Assembly (NCBI GenBank): GCA_021234155.1
Contig: JAJEKV010000003.1
Span: 15,546,386 to 15,610,385, forward strand
Reading direction: 5' to 3'
DNA: 64,000 bases
DNA from: Isoetes taiwanensis
Lineage: Eukaryota; Streptophyta; Lycopodiopsida; Isoetales; Isoetaceae
The number at the start of each line of letters is the position of its first letter. Positions within the stretch are counted from its first letter, which is position 1. The position numbers and the translations under genes were made by a program. Positions 11,244-21,795 of the stretch are shown here, piece by piece. Below the pieces are notes generated by a model. That model ran no database searches and was not told where the DNA came from. It was given only the letters and a program-made list of their open reading frames with translations.

Positions 11244-11524
11244 GTCTCATATGTTGCGCCCAGACCAATAATGAAAGTTTCATTTTTGGTCCTGGCGCGA
11301 CGCGTGAGACATGGTGGATTTTGATGCTAAATATTATACTTTCTAAGCATGTTTTTAGGAATGTAACATACTAATCTAGCTAGTTTTTAGCTTAAAATTC
11401 GAATTACCATGTTACTTTTCTGAAATTCATCACTTTTCAAGGTGTTTTTGGCTCAATGTCTCACACGTTGCGCCCAGCCCAAAAATGAAATTTTCATTAT
11501 TGGTCCTGGCGCGACGTGTGAGAC
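11244..11524 (-). other. Hairpin pair upstream of ORF1 in A1 (67 nt each)
   Basis: Inverted repeats at 11244-11310 and 11458-11524 belong to the same 67-nt family as those before ORF2. The first is partly decayed in its outer arm (GTCTCATATG) but has a perfect tip, AATGAAA-G-TTTCATT. The second keeps the standard GTCTCACACGTTGCGCC arm. They lie in the 5' leader between the primer site and the ATG of ORF1. Confidence 0.85.
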
Positions 11525-11715
11525 CATCCTCTTCTGAAGGTTTTGGCTCACTAATTTTAGTCTTTATATATTCTAATTCACTTAACTGTTACTAGCTTAG
11601 CATATACTACCAAAAATGAGAAATTTTTTTCCCATTTTTCGAGGTTTGAGGATCCTACCAAGTTAGTACTACTGGGAGCATGGTCAGTGCTTTGTTCTTG
11701 GTCTCCAAGAACATT

Positions 11716-11727
11716 GCTCTGATACCA
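11716..11727 (-). other. Primer-binding site of A1 (initiator Met tRNA)
   Basis: The minus strand reads TGGTATCAGAGC, the classic plant complement of the initiator-Met tRNA 3' end, one base inside the 5' LTR. It fixes element polarity as minus and marks the LTR start at 11729. Confidence 0.93.
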
Positions 11728-11728
11728 C

Positions 11729-12987
11729 TGTGACGTCCCCTACTCATATACGATGCCCGCACCGTATACAAACAGGAGTTCATCCCCCATACCAGCTCCA
11801 TGCTGATACAGGGCCCTCCACATATCACTGTGACCGTACTGGGTCCCCAGTGGGAAGAATGAAGGGGTCATTTTACCCCGTCTCCCTCAGGGCCTACCTA
11901 ACATACATGTCAGTAACATAATCATCATATACCCACCTCGAAGGGTGGCACATCAACATTTTCATAGACAAAGATCAGCACAATACAAGTGGATTCCTAC
12001 CCAAGGCTCAGACTCCAGGGAATGACTGACAAGCTTGGGTCTCCAGAGTTCATTGCAGACAGAATCATGACAATGGATTTGACTAGCATGAGAACATGGC
12101 ATAGGGTTGTCCACTCCATCCGCCCCTCCTGTGCACACTTTGCAGAGTAGGGTGAAGAGTGTTGGGACCTGACTGTAACCCGCCGGATGCATAGCCAAAG
12201 GGGCTATTCCTGGGTTGCATCTCCCCAGTCCCGATGGGGCAGGTAGGGATCACTCCCACCAGAGGTCTCCATGCTGACTCAAGGTGACTAGAGGGCCACT
12301 GCCCTTATTCGACTTAACCCACTGGAAAGTGAACACCACTCCACGGGTGTCGAGCCCATGCCTTACCCACACTCAGTGGCAAGCCATTAGACCTAGTCTA
12401 CATTGATCCCCAGTAGACTTTACACACCAGAGGGATCGGTCAAGAGTCAGAACACGAACCTCCTTCTGAGCCCGTCTAGCCCCTTCACCCACAACCAGGT
12501 GTGGTTCTTGTAGGCAGGCCGAAATCTAGTAATGCACTAAGAGGGACTAGCTAGAAGCATCAACTACTAAGCTTTAAGTCTCTACCCCCCTTCCCAATAC
12601 AATGAGTCCACAGAATTCATCCGTCCATCACATCATCATAGAACTAAAGAATAAGAACTAATCTATATCATAGAGTTAGGCTCTTTGGTTAGGGTTAATC
12701 TGGGGATCTGCTTGGCTACTAAGAGTAATTTAATAGGCTAAACCTATTGGTTCGATGGATGGAATACGGTTTAGGCTATTAAATCGACTAAATACCTGAT
12801 CCCTGGTTCACTCCTCTTGATCCGAAGGCGTCCATGTCGCTGCTCTGCTTGGGGATGCGGTCGGAAGGCGAATCTGACGAGCTAGGGCGCACGGGCAGAT
12901 CTTGGGAGTTGGATTTGACTCCTCAGGCGCGCGAACTGGAGCTCGGAAGGTTCGTGGATGGAAAGGGAAGAATTAGGGTTTGGTTAC
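11729..12987 (-). repeat. 5' LTR of A1, inner part (interrupted by B)
   Basis: It starts TGTGACGTCCCC next to the primer site and aligns with the 3' LTR up to ...GGGTTTGGTTAC, where element B begins. The remaining 231 bp, including the promoter end, resume at 24257. Confidence 0.93.
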
Positions 12988-15427
12988 TGTTGATGGCAAA
13001 CCTGGCTAAACCACCAACCTCAGGTCAAAGAAGTAATAATCTTGGTCTAGGACCTCCAGATCACTTGAGGTGATCACTCTGTGCTGGAATATCTGTGTTT
13101 AGACCTCCAGAAAACAAGATTTCACTAGTTTCCCTAAAGCCAAAAAAGCTAGTCTTGTTCTAACAGGCACAGAAACCAATGCACTCGACATTTTGAACCC
13201 AAGTAAGCATAGCATGATACAATGATATGTGAAAAAAGTGTTGTAGAAAGTCTATGCAAAGAATCTCTGCAGTTGGTGAGGAATATTGATTCTTGACTAA
13301 GTCAGAAACTAGTCAATGGACCGGATAAAGGCACTAAATTTTGCCAAATGAAAACGATGATGAATTTTTGATCCAACAAAATTTTGACAAGTGAACACGG
13401 GACTGCACAATAAGTGCATGCTATTTCCAAGGTCAAAAATTCAGTGTGTGATTTAAAAACATGTCTAAGCATCTAATATCTATAGAAAGAATGAGACAGA
13501 CTTTGAAACATTAGGAGATTGATCTTTCCCCCCCCTTTTTTTTTACTTTTTTAACTTTTCCTTTCCCAAACGATTGTACTAAATGCAACTAGAGCCTCGG
13601 ATGCAACCAGATACAGATATGTAGATTTTTCTTTTTATTTTTCAAGTTAATTCAGATGCAAATGCTACAAATGATATTTTCCAAGGTCAGATTTTCATTC
13701 AACTGAATCGAGTCATCACATTTGATATCATGTTAATGATCAAGATGATCAATCAACAGGACATCTCTAAAACACACAAATCATGAATTTTTGGATACAA
13801 ATTGATCATAATATGCCTCAAGACTGATTTCTTAAGGCGGGAGGATCTCTCAAAGATCAATTCCACTTCACTCTTGGTGTACTTCGCCTTCGAATCGCAA
13901 AAAAGCCCACAAATTTCTCTCATTTAACAAATCCCCTTTTTAAAATCTCGCTTCCCGCCGGATCTTGGCAAATTCGAGTCTTGGCTATGATTCTGGTCGG
14001 TTTAGGTGTTTCTTTGTGTGCAGCAGGACAAAATGGTTAGCCAATGCAATGATTGCTTAGTTCGATCGAAGAAAAAACAGGTTCTTGGCAAGTTAGATTG
14101 TAGGGTTCGGAGTTTTTCTCAAGAACAATTATCCCACAAAAGGAATGAAAAAGTCGACCAAGGTATAAATAGAGATCCATTTTCCTGTTTATTGATTACG
14201 TGGTCTCCTCCCCCACGCCAAGCTCGGCTCGTTTTGACTTGGCATGCCGGGGGACGCCACTTGGCGAGGGATGAGAGGGTAGATAGATGGGGGTAGATGT
14301 AGGTAGGTTTTGCCATTTTTACAATGAGGCGCGTTTCCCAAGGAAGCCATTTAGAAGGTCAATATAAACTCTTTTTGAAAATGTTTGTGCCGTGGCATGA
14401 TTTCATGAGGGCTACCGGTGGTATCATCAAATTTTCGAATGCAATATTTTGATTTTTTGTGGGAAAAAATAAATGGAGTGACTAGGCATGGGACTTGGCA
14501 AAATGATGATGATGTGGCACTTAAGGGTTGGCAACCATTTTTTCCCCTAGTCAAAATGATTTTTTGGCAATAGGTTTAGAATGAGGTGGCAAGGAGGAAG
14601 AACAAGGCTAATAGGCTCATTTTCCAAGCATTTCAATCTTATGGTTGACCAACTTTTTGGGTTTGGTCAAAACTTGCCTAGTCATCATTTGATGATGTAA
14701 AGTGATGTGATGATGTAGAATGATGTAATGATGTTGAGTGATGTAATGGTGTGGAGTGATGTGGTGATGTGGACACTTGTTGCTTAGGTGGCAACCTGGT
14801 GGATGACACATGGAAGTAGCAAATAATGGGTGGACCCAAGTAGCTTTGTAGGTGATGACATGTGTGTCGAGCCATCATGCCATGTCACCTAGAAGTGGTG
14901 ACTAGGTAAATTCGTGCTTAGCTTTTCCCTTTTTTTTTATTTTGGCTAGCAAAAAGTGCTTTTTTAGTTTTAGCTACTTGGTGTGAAGTGCATGATAATG
15001 GAATGGTGTGGTGAAGAATAGTAACATGAAACTTGATGCTAGGCAATCTCTTTGGTGTAACAACTTTCTTGGAAATTGTGCCTTAGGTAGTGGTAGGTCA
15101 ACTGTGGAACAAGAGGCTATGTGTGAGATGAATAATGGTATAGGGTGTGGAGATGCAAAAAACAAAATAAGGGTAATGGTATGTTGGAAATGAGATCAAT
15201 GTGAAGGAATAGAGTAGAAATGACAACATGAAGGAGAAAAATACCATTTTCATAGCTTGCAAACTTCACAGGGGTCTTCCAAACTTCTAGATGCTTAGAT
15301 CCTCTCAATGTGTGACCTTGATTCCAGTTCAATGTCTTCACTTGGTTCTTCAACATAGTATCTTCTTTCTTCTGCAATATGAATAAGATTTGATGGCACC
15401 TTGCCATGTTGCCATAGCAGGGCAACA
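12988..15427 (-). repeat. 3' LTR of B
   Basis: It is nearly identical to 21796-24251 over the 14500-15427 portion. It carries many small complex differences in 13200-14400, mostly at CAG/CTG or CG motifs. It contains TGATG-rich low-complexity sequence (14690-14780) that creates spurious His-rich reading frames. Confidence 0.92.
14162..14172 (-). promoter_or_regulatory. Probable TATA box, B 3' LTR
   Basis: The minus strand reads CTATTTATACC. The same word occurs in the other B LTR (22976-22986), and the F LTR keeps TATTTATACCTTGG near 57177, so the site is conserved across diverged LTRs of this superfamily. Confidence 0.6.
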
Positions 15428-16369
15428 TCATGCTAAACAAGGAAAAGAAATGGCTGGTCCCCTCAGCCTTGTGAGCAAAAAGTGGAATATGATAGAAGAG
15501 TAATGATGGTAGTGCAAGAGAATGAAAATTCTGAGAATATGGGCAGCAAAGGTGATAAAAAGAGGTGAAAAAAAATGGAAATGAAGTTGGAGAAAGTCTG
15601 TGCAGATGGACATAGTAATGTGAATGATGCTTGAGTGAATGTCTTCAGAAGGATGTTTGTATGGAGCTGGAACAGGGACTTGATTTTGAGAGTGACTTGA
15701 CTCGTGACCTGACTTGACTTGTTTGACTTCTCTTGAAAGATGTGTGGAGCAGGAACAGTGACTTGAGTTGGGAGTATTTTTATCTTTTTCTAAAACTTGA
15801 GCCACCTTTATGGAAGGCTTATGGAAGGTAGCAAGCTGTGTTCTCTCTTTTTTGAAAATGATTTGGGAAGCAAGGGCTAGATGAGAATGGAACAAAGGCA
15901 GATGAAAATGGATGGAATGTATCAGGTGGACCTGCCAGTGTGGAAAAATACATGATGTCAGTACCACGTTCTCCCAGCTAACTGTAGTCATGTTTAGCTG
16001 TTTGGGATCCTGCATCAATGAAGAATTCTGGCTGATATGAATTGGAGGGCAACTATTTGCTCAGGTGGAGATTATTCAGACTGGTGAACCTGTCATGGCA
16101 AGTTCTACATATGTTAGAAAACAACTCCTCCTAGGCTTTCATGACTGTGATCTCAACCTGCAACATCATAATACACACAAGATATCAAAGTTAAAACCTA
16201 TTTTCTCTTTTTTCCTTTTTTCTCTTTTTCTTTTTTTTTTTACTTTATGAAAGTAATTTCAAAATAACATCAAAAGAGCACAAGCACCCACATCTTTAAG
16301 GAACATACCTATTAATTTTAAAGCTAGTGTCTCTAATAATCCAAGTAGCTAACTATCCAAATGGCTATT
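15428..16369 (-). other. Non-coding 3' region of B
   Basis: This stretch lies between the integrase remnant and the 3' LTR. A 196-codon frame (15428-16018) shows no recognisable motif. I find no convincing polypurine tract on the coding strand beside 15427, which is unusual. Either it is degenerate or the LTR edge has been altered. Confidence 0.5.
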
Positions 16370-17500
16370 CTATTCAAACAAACTCATACAAATATGTTGT
16401 TGCCAATATCTCTTTAGATGTAATATGTTTATAGGGTTCATGAGCTGCTGTCCTGTTGTGATATCTTCTAGGAAGTAAGAGTTTGTACCTGCTTGTCCAC
16501 AGATTTTGTATGGCCCTTCCCATAAACAGTCAAATTTACCTGCTGTGTTTTCCCTTGCCTTGTCCCATTTGAGAACTAGTTCCCCTTCTTTGAAACTTCC
16601 TTGCAATTTGTGAATGGCTTTGAATGTCTTCCAAGATCTTTTGCCTTCTTCAAAGAAGATGGCATTCTCTCGCTTCAAATCTCTCTTCTTCTAGATGGAG
16701 CAACCTATCAAACCTATCTTTGTATGCTTCCTCCATCTGCATTTGAATCTTTAGAGCTAACCTTAAGGAAGGCAACTCTAGTTCCACTGAACAACAAAAT
16801 TCAACACCATAGACGAGCAAAAGGAGTATGATTAGTAGCATTTTTAATTGTAGTTCTATATGCCCAAAGTGCATCATGTAATTTAAGGTGCCAATCCTTT
16901 TATGTACCTCTATTGTCTTCTTGAGAATACCTTTTAGAACTTTGTTGGTGGATTCAAATTTTGGCCATTGCCCTCGAGGGTAGTATCTTTGAGCTTTTCA
17001 CATGCTTTACTTTCAAGGTTTTTAGAGGTTGCTGATCACATCATTTATGAACCCGTGGTGCCTCTCGTCGGAAACTATTTTCAGAGGAATACCAAATCTA
17101 GTGCAAATGTTTTCATGGAGGAACCTAGCAGCTTGTTAAAGCATTTGCTTGTCTTAATGGGACAGCTTCGCCCATTTGGTGAAAAAAAAAAAAATGCCAC
17201 TAGTATGTATTCATCTTTGAGGGGAGAATTTGGATGTATAGGCCCTATGAAGTCTAGTCCCCAAGTTTGGAATGGACCTGGAGACGTGATGCTAGTTAAG
17301 GCAGCAGGCTGAAGAATTCTTTTTCCATGTATCTGGCATTTATGGCATCTCCTGATAGTCTCATAACAATCTTTAAACAAGCTGGGCCAAGAATATCCGG
17401 ACACGAGTATCTTCTTTGCGCTTGTATCACCGTGCATAATGGCCTCCACAAATTCCTTCATGGCAAGCTTCTAGAATCAACTCAGACTCTGACCTATCAA
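16370..17500 (-). pseudogene. Integrase remnant of B
   Basis: The zinc-binding region is recognisable as HGDTSAKKILVSGYSWPSLF followed by CHKCQ (near 17350-17430). The first catalytic Asp lies in WGLDFIGPI (near 17260). Downstream the core is scrambled by frameshifts. A C-terminal piece (16370-16678) reads LKWDKARENTAGKFDCLWEGPYKI, a typical integrase C-terminal fold. The catalytic core is not intact. No chromodomain is seen. Confidence 0.8.
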
Positions 17501-17759
17501 CACACCTTAGTAGAACACCAAATTGATCAATCTTACATAATACCTCTCCAATCATTCTCTATGTTTTTGCTTTTTCTTTGAATCTTCTCAACTGACCGCT
17601 TGTAAAGTTTTACGGTGCCTCTTCATGTTTGAGAAACTTGATGATTTCATCCCCGCCAAATTCCTCTTGCATCTTACTAGATAGCACAAGGTTAGTAGCA
17701 ATGTCACACACTTCATCAAGACTTAAGCCATTAAAATCCTCAAACTCAAACACCTTATT

Positions 17760-18163
17760 GGTCAAATAATCACTAGGACTCTTAATTGTTTTGGCCGGAC
17801 AAAGCTAACCTTTAAATTGTAATCCCCTATCTTGCATGCCCATCTACATAATTTAGCCTTACTCGAAGTTTTCTCGAACAAAGATGGGAATAGGATTTTG
17901 ATGTATCATTACTTTCACCTCATTGTGTTGAACTATATGACCAAGCCTTTGCAGAAAAAAACATTATTCCAAATTTCGCACTTTTTCCATTCTAGGGTAT
18001 CCGTTCTCAAAGATCGGACCAAATTTTGCCGGCAAAAGATATTATCCCATGTTTCGCATGAGTGCTATGCCTACAGCTTTGCTAGTGACACTCGATATAT
18101 GCCCGGAATGGTTGAGCAAAGTCCGGTGGTTTCAAAATCTCCTCGATTGGCATATGGAAGTTA
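17760..18163 (-). pseudogene. Gypsy-type RNase H of B (degenerate)
   Basis: In the frame following RT, SKAVGIALMRNMG and later RWACKIGDYNL-like words can be read, matching the usual retroelement RNase H region that follows RT. Several stops interrupt it. It matters because B also has a second, better preserved RNase H upstream of RT. Confidence 0.55.
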
Positions 18164-18954
18164 TCAACGGGTCAAATGCAACTTTTGGCATTCATCCGTC
18201 CATTCTATTGCAATAAATCTGCTCTCACTCTTATTATACTTGCCAACACGTGTCAGAGCTGCCAAAGGACTTATGATGTGTGAAAAGTTGGGCACATACA
18301 TTCTCAAAAAACTTGTCAAGCCCATGAAACTCTTCACCTGTTTTAGGGTTTTAGGTGGAGCTAATTTCTTCAAAGCCTCCATTTTTCCTTCAGATACTTT
18401 GATCCCTTGAGTAGATACCTCATGACCTAGCAATTCGCCTTTAGAACAGAGAAATACACACTTCTTTGGATTCAAACACACTCCACCATTCCTGCACAAC
18501 TCCATTGTCATTGTCAGCAACTCCATGTGTTTGGTTAGAGAAGTTCCCAGGCATAGATCATCCAAGAAAACTCTAAAGTTTGACATAGGCATGCTTTGAA
18601 ATATTTTATCCATTGCTCTTTGAAAGGTAGCAGATGCATTCATCAAGCCAAATGGCATTTTCATCATGGCAAAAGTACCCCAAGGGGTTATGAAAGAGGT
18701 CTTAGCTTGATCTGCCTCTTTTATCTTGATTTGATTGAAACCTGAAAATCCATCTAGAAAAGAGTATATTTTAGATCCCTGTAATCTATACAAATCCTAA
18801 TGCTCTTATTCTTCTTTTCTACTGGAACAATGCAAGACAGCCAGTCAGGATTTGTTATCTCTTTAATAACCTCAGCTTCTTTCATCTTCAATAATTCCTC
18901 TCTGATCAAGGTAAGCAGTGATGCATTTATTCTTCTGAGTTTTTGCATTACAGG
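18164..18954 (-). pseudogene. Reverse transcriptase of B
   Basis: RT motifs appear in order: RRINASLLTLIREEL, SIRICIDYRDL, YSFLDGFSGFNQIKI, MPFGLMNASATFQRAMD and the catalytic box VFLDDLC (near 18550). The palm is split by a frameshift around 18754-18793. RT copies element RNA into DNA in cytoplasmic particles. The connection GHEVSTQGI follows as expected. Confidence 0.88.
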
Positions 18955-19249
18955 TTTAGCATTTTCTTTTATCTTTATTTCAAATTCACAGATATCAGTT
19001 CTCACTCCTACTAATTCTGTATAATCCCAGGCAAATACATCTTTCCAGTTCTCAAAGAAAATTTTTAAGGAAGCCTCATCTTTGCTATCAAAAAGATCTC
19101 CAAGGAAAAGTGTTCTTACCTGTCCATTTTTGTTGATGGTTAACTCTTTTACCTCTTTCTCCTGCTGTGCATCTATCACCAGAATAGGATAAAGTTGTGT
19201 TGCATCTTCTTTGTTCAATTCATCTTCATTTATAGCTCCCTCAGCCAAA

Positions 19250-19620
19250 TAGTCAAGGAGCACGGTTCTGCAAAGTGCATCTGCTTCACAATTCTCCTCC
19301 CTAGGTATATGTTTGATCTCCCAAGCCTTGAACTTGCTTAGAAGTTGCAGTACCCTTTCTTTGAGCTCTGACATGTCTTGGTTTTTGGTCTGATATTCTC
19401 CAGTGACCTGTCTGCATATCAATTGAGAATCACCAAAGATAGATACATCAGTCAAACCTAAAGCCAAAGATTCTTCTAAGCCAGCTATGAGTGCCTTATA
19501 TTCGGCCATATTTGAAGTGACCAACTTTGGATAAGAGTTTATTGGCACAGTTTCTGATCACAGCTGCAGAAGATGCTATATTCAATTTGATTGAAATCCC
19601 ACCATCAAACCACAACACAC
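19250..19620 (-). pseudogene. Additional plant/archaeal-type RNase H between protease and RT of B
   Basis: A second RNase H lies upstream of RT. The four acidic catalytic positions can be assigned: Asp in WFDGGIS (19604-19606), Glu in AEYKALIAGLEE, Asp in IFGDSQLICRQVTGEY, and Asp in REENCEADAL (19279-19281). The spacing matches the reverse-transcriptase-like RNase H family found in plant proteins and in Tat-lineage elements. A frameshift near 19500-19548 divides it. It would degrade RNA in RNA:DNA hybrids. The order protease, extra RNase H, RT, gypsy RNase H is unusual. Confidence 0.78.
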
Positions 19621-19880
19621 CTTTATTGAGATTTGCTTCCATGCCAAGGTCACCTAAACAGGTAGGTATGATTTCTATTGGTTTGCAAACGTAAAAGTGC
19701 ATTTTAACACACCGCTCATCTTCAATCAACATGTCTTGTTCTATAAAGTTGTACAGATTAGCATCACCTGTTTTGTTGTATAGAGTTACAGTTCTTGCTC
19801 CATTTGAAATGGTACACTGCCCTTTGGACCAGACAGGTCTAGCATCTACAGTGGATAACCATCTCCTTCCCAACAACAAG

Positions 19881-20613
19881 TCATATGTCAGTCACATCAC
19901 AATTATCTTCAAAAGCCACAACTATGAAACTGGCCTCAACAATTATACCTTCAATTTCTATTGGCACCTTTGTCACTAGTCCTATGGGTTTTATCTTAGC
20001 ATTGGAGAATGACCTTAATATGACAGGTGATGGTTGAGTGACAGCAAGACCACATTTCTTCATTACATGCTGAGGCATGACATTTAGTGGAGAGCCTCCA
20101 TCTAGCAAGACCCTAGATAAATGCAAGTTACCTAAACTAGGCGAGCAAGTGAAGGCACACGGATCTTTTTCTTCTTGAGTTAATATAACCTTCTCTGTCT
20201 CATGCACATCAGCAAATGAAATTTGTTCAACATTATTAGACCTCAATATTTTCTCTCTATAGCTAGGTGCAATTCTGAGAAGTGTGAGGAGATCTATGCT
20301 TACTTTAGAACTTTTTAGGATCATATCTAGCTCATCTAACTCTGTTAATATAACCTTCTCTGTCTCATGCACATCAAAGAAATGAAATTTGTTCAACATT
20401 ATTAGACCTCAATATTTTCTCTCTATAGCTAGGTGCAATTCTGAGAAGCGTGAGGAGATCTATGCTTACTTTAGAACTTTTTAGGATCATATCTAGCTCA
20501 TCTAACTCTTTGTCCTTTTTATTAAACTTCTCAAAAGGAGGTGGAGCTATCACCGAACTTCTTTGTTGACAGGGAATGTTCTTGCTCATACCTTTATCTG
20601 CAGGGTGTTCCAC
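19881..20613 (-). pseudogene. Protease region of B with a 165-bp tandem duplication
   Basis: The aspartic protease signature LLDGGSPLNVMPQHVMKKCGL is near 20070-20105. Upstream lies a conserved spacer (DELDMILKSSKVSIDLLTLL) duplicated in tandem: units 20179-20343 and 20344-20508 are nearly identical, 165 bp or 55 codons. One extra base in the second unit puts the copies out of frame. Homologous spacer in E (52300-52420) occurs once, so the duplication is specific to this copy or subfamily. Confidence 0.82.
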
Positions 20614-21750
20614 TTTCCACCATTTTTTGTTGTTTGCACCACCATGATCTCTTCCTGCTCCTCATATTCCTCTACAAACCTAATGGCAGATGTTCCCTCC
20701 AATTTCTTGCCTTTGTCCTGCTTGTCAAAGTATTCTTTAACAAAACATTTGTCCTCAAGATGACCTATTTCCTTGCAGAAATTGCACACGTGGCGATCTT
20801 TCCAAAATGACCTTTCTTACCACATTTCAAGCATGCCCCAGTAATAGCAAATATCGGAAGGATGAGTATCTTTGAAACAATGTGCACAAGGAGGATAAGT
20901 TTTTTTTTTTTCTTCAACTCCAAAAGTTGTTTGGTCAGCTCTGCAATGGTCTCGAACATTTTGGCCATCTCACTCTTGGATTCACCGATTTTAGGTGTAG
21001 CTTCTTCATCTTTGGATTTTCTTCTTTCTTTTTGCAATCGCATATACAGCACATGCTCATACTCCTGCTCATAATCTGGATAAAAAGGGTCAGCACAATG
21101 GTTTACATGATTATCAGGTAAAAAAGACATATCATTAGAGATTTTAGTTGCCTTTTCAATTGTGTATGGTATCAAAACCTTCCTGATTTTGAATCTTTTA
21201 GCATCTTTCTGTGCACCTTAGACCTTGGTGACAGTCCTTTAATGAAAGCAGCCACGAAATAGAGTGTGGGAGTAGGTACCTGACTCTTTTGGCATTTTCT
21301 CAAGTATGCACTAAACCTTTCCACATAGTGGTTGATACTTTCACCTGCCCTTATGCAAAAAGTTTGTAGCTCATTTGCTAACTCTTGAGGGGCAGATAGT
21401 TTGCCAAACCTAGCCAAAAATTGCTGCACAAGACATTCATATGTATCAGTACCCATAACTGAGGTCACATGCTCACACCAAGCATATGCCTCATCTGATT
21501 TCATGCATCTCTTAAACTCAGAGAATCTACAGCCCTTTTTACAACCATAATCTCTATAATATTCATCAAATACTTTCAGAAAATGGTTAGCATTCATAGT
21601 TGGTTCAAATATGGGTGGAGTAATGGGCAAACTTAGCTCAAAATACTGTGGGATTGCACAATTTGGCTGCACCACAGTTGCAACAGGTACTCCTTGTGGT
21701 TCCAATGATTCTGGGGCTTCTTGTTGTTCACTTCTTCCTCTAGGAGCCAT
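20586..21750 (-). pseudogene. gag of B with two zinc knuckles
   Basis: The ATG is at 21750 (MAPRGRSEQQEAPE), inside the leader just after the primer site. A capsid-like domain contains YFELSLPI, NHFLKVFDEYY and QTFCIRAGESINHYVERFSAYL. Two CCHC knuckles follow: CLKCGKKGHFGK (near 20830) and CNFCKEIGHLEDKC (near 20780). The reading frame shifts near 21175 and again near 20765. Homologues are in E (51229-52630) and F (58501-58920). Confidence 0.86.
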
Positions 21751-21774
21751 GACTTCTTCGAAAACCAGGTGGAA

Positions 21775-21792
21775 ATCTCGGTAGGACCTCCA
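21775..21792 (-). other. Primer-binding site of B (tRNA-Gln-like)
   Basis: The plus strand here reads ATCTCGGTAGGACCTCCA, ending in CCA three bases from the LTR. It looks like the 3' end of a tRNA. The T discriminator and TAGGACC acceptor strand resemble plant tRNA-Gln as I remember it. E and F carry the same site. Confidence 0.7.
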
Positions 21793-21795
21793 AAA

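Noticed and set aside
9298-11524. Regularly spaced 67-nt repeats as a CRISPR-like array
   Set aside because: The repeats are inverted-repeat hairpins about 200 bp apart inside a plant retrotransposon. There are no spacers and no cas genes.
14617-14878. His/Thr-rich frames (HHITPHHYITQHHY) on the minus strand, repeated at 23441-23702
   Set aside because: They come from TGATG low-complexity repeats inside B LTRs. There is no start context or conserved domain, and the two copies are the LTR pair.
21775-21792. tRNA gene fragment ending in CCA
   Set aside because: Only the acceptor-end complement is present, beside an LTR. It is a primer-binding site, not a tRNA gene.
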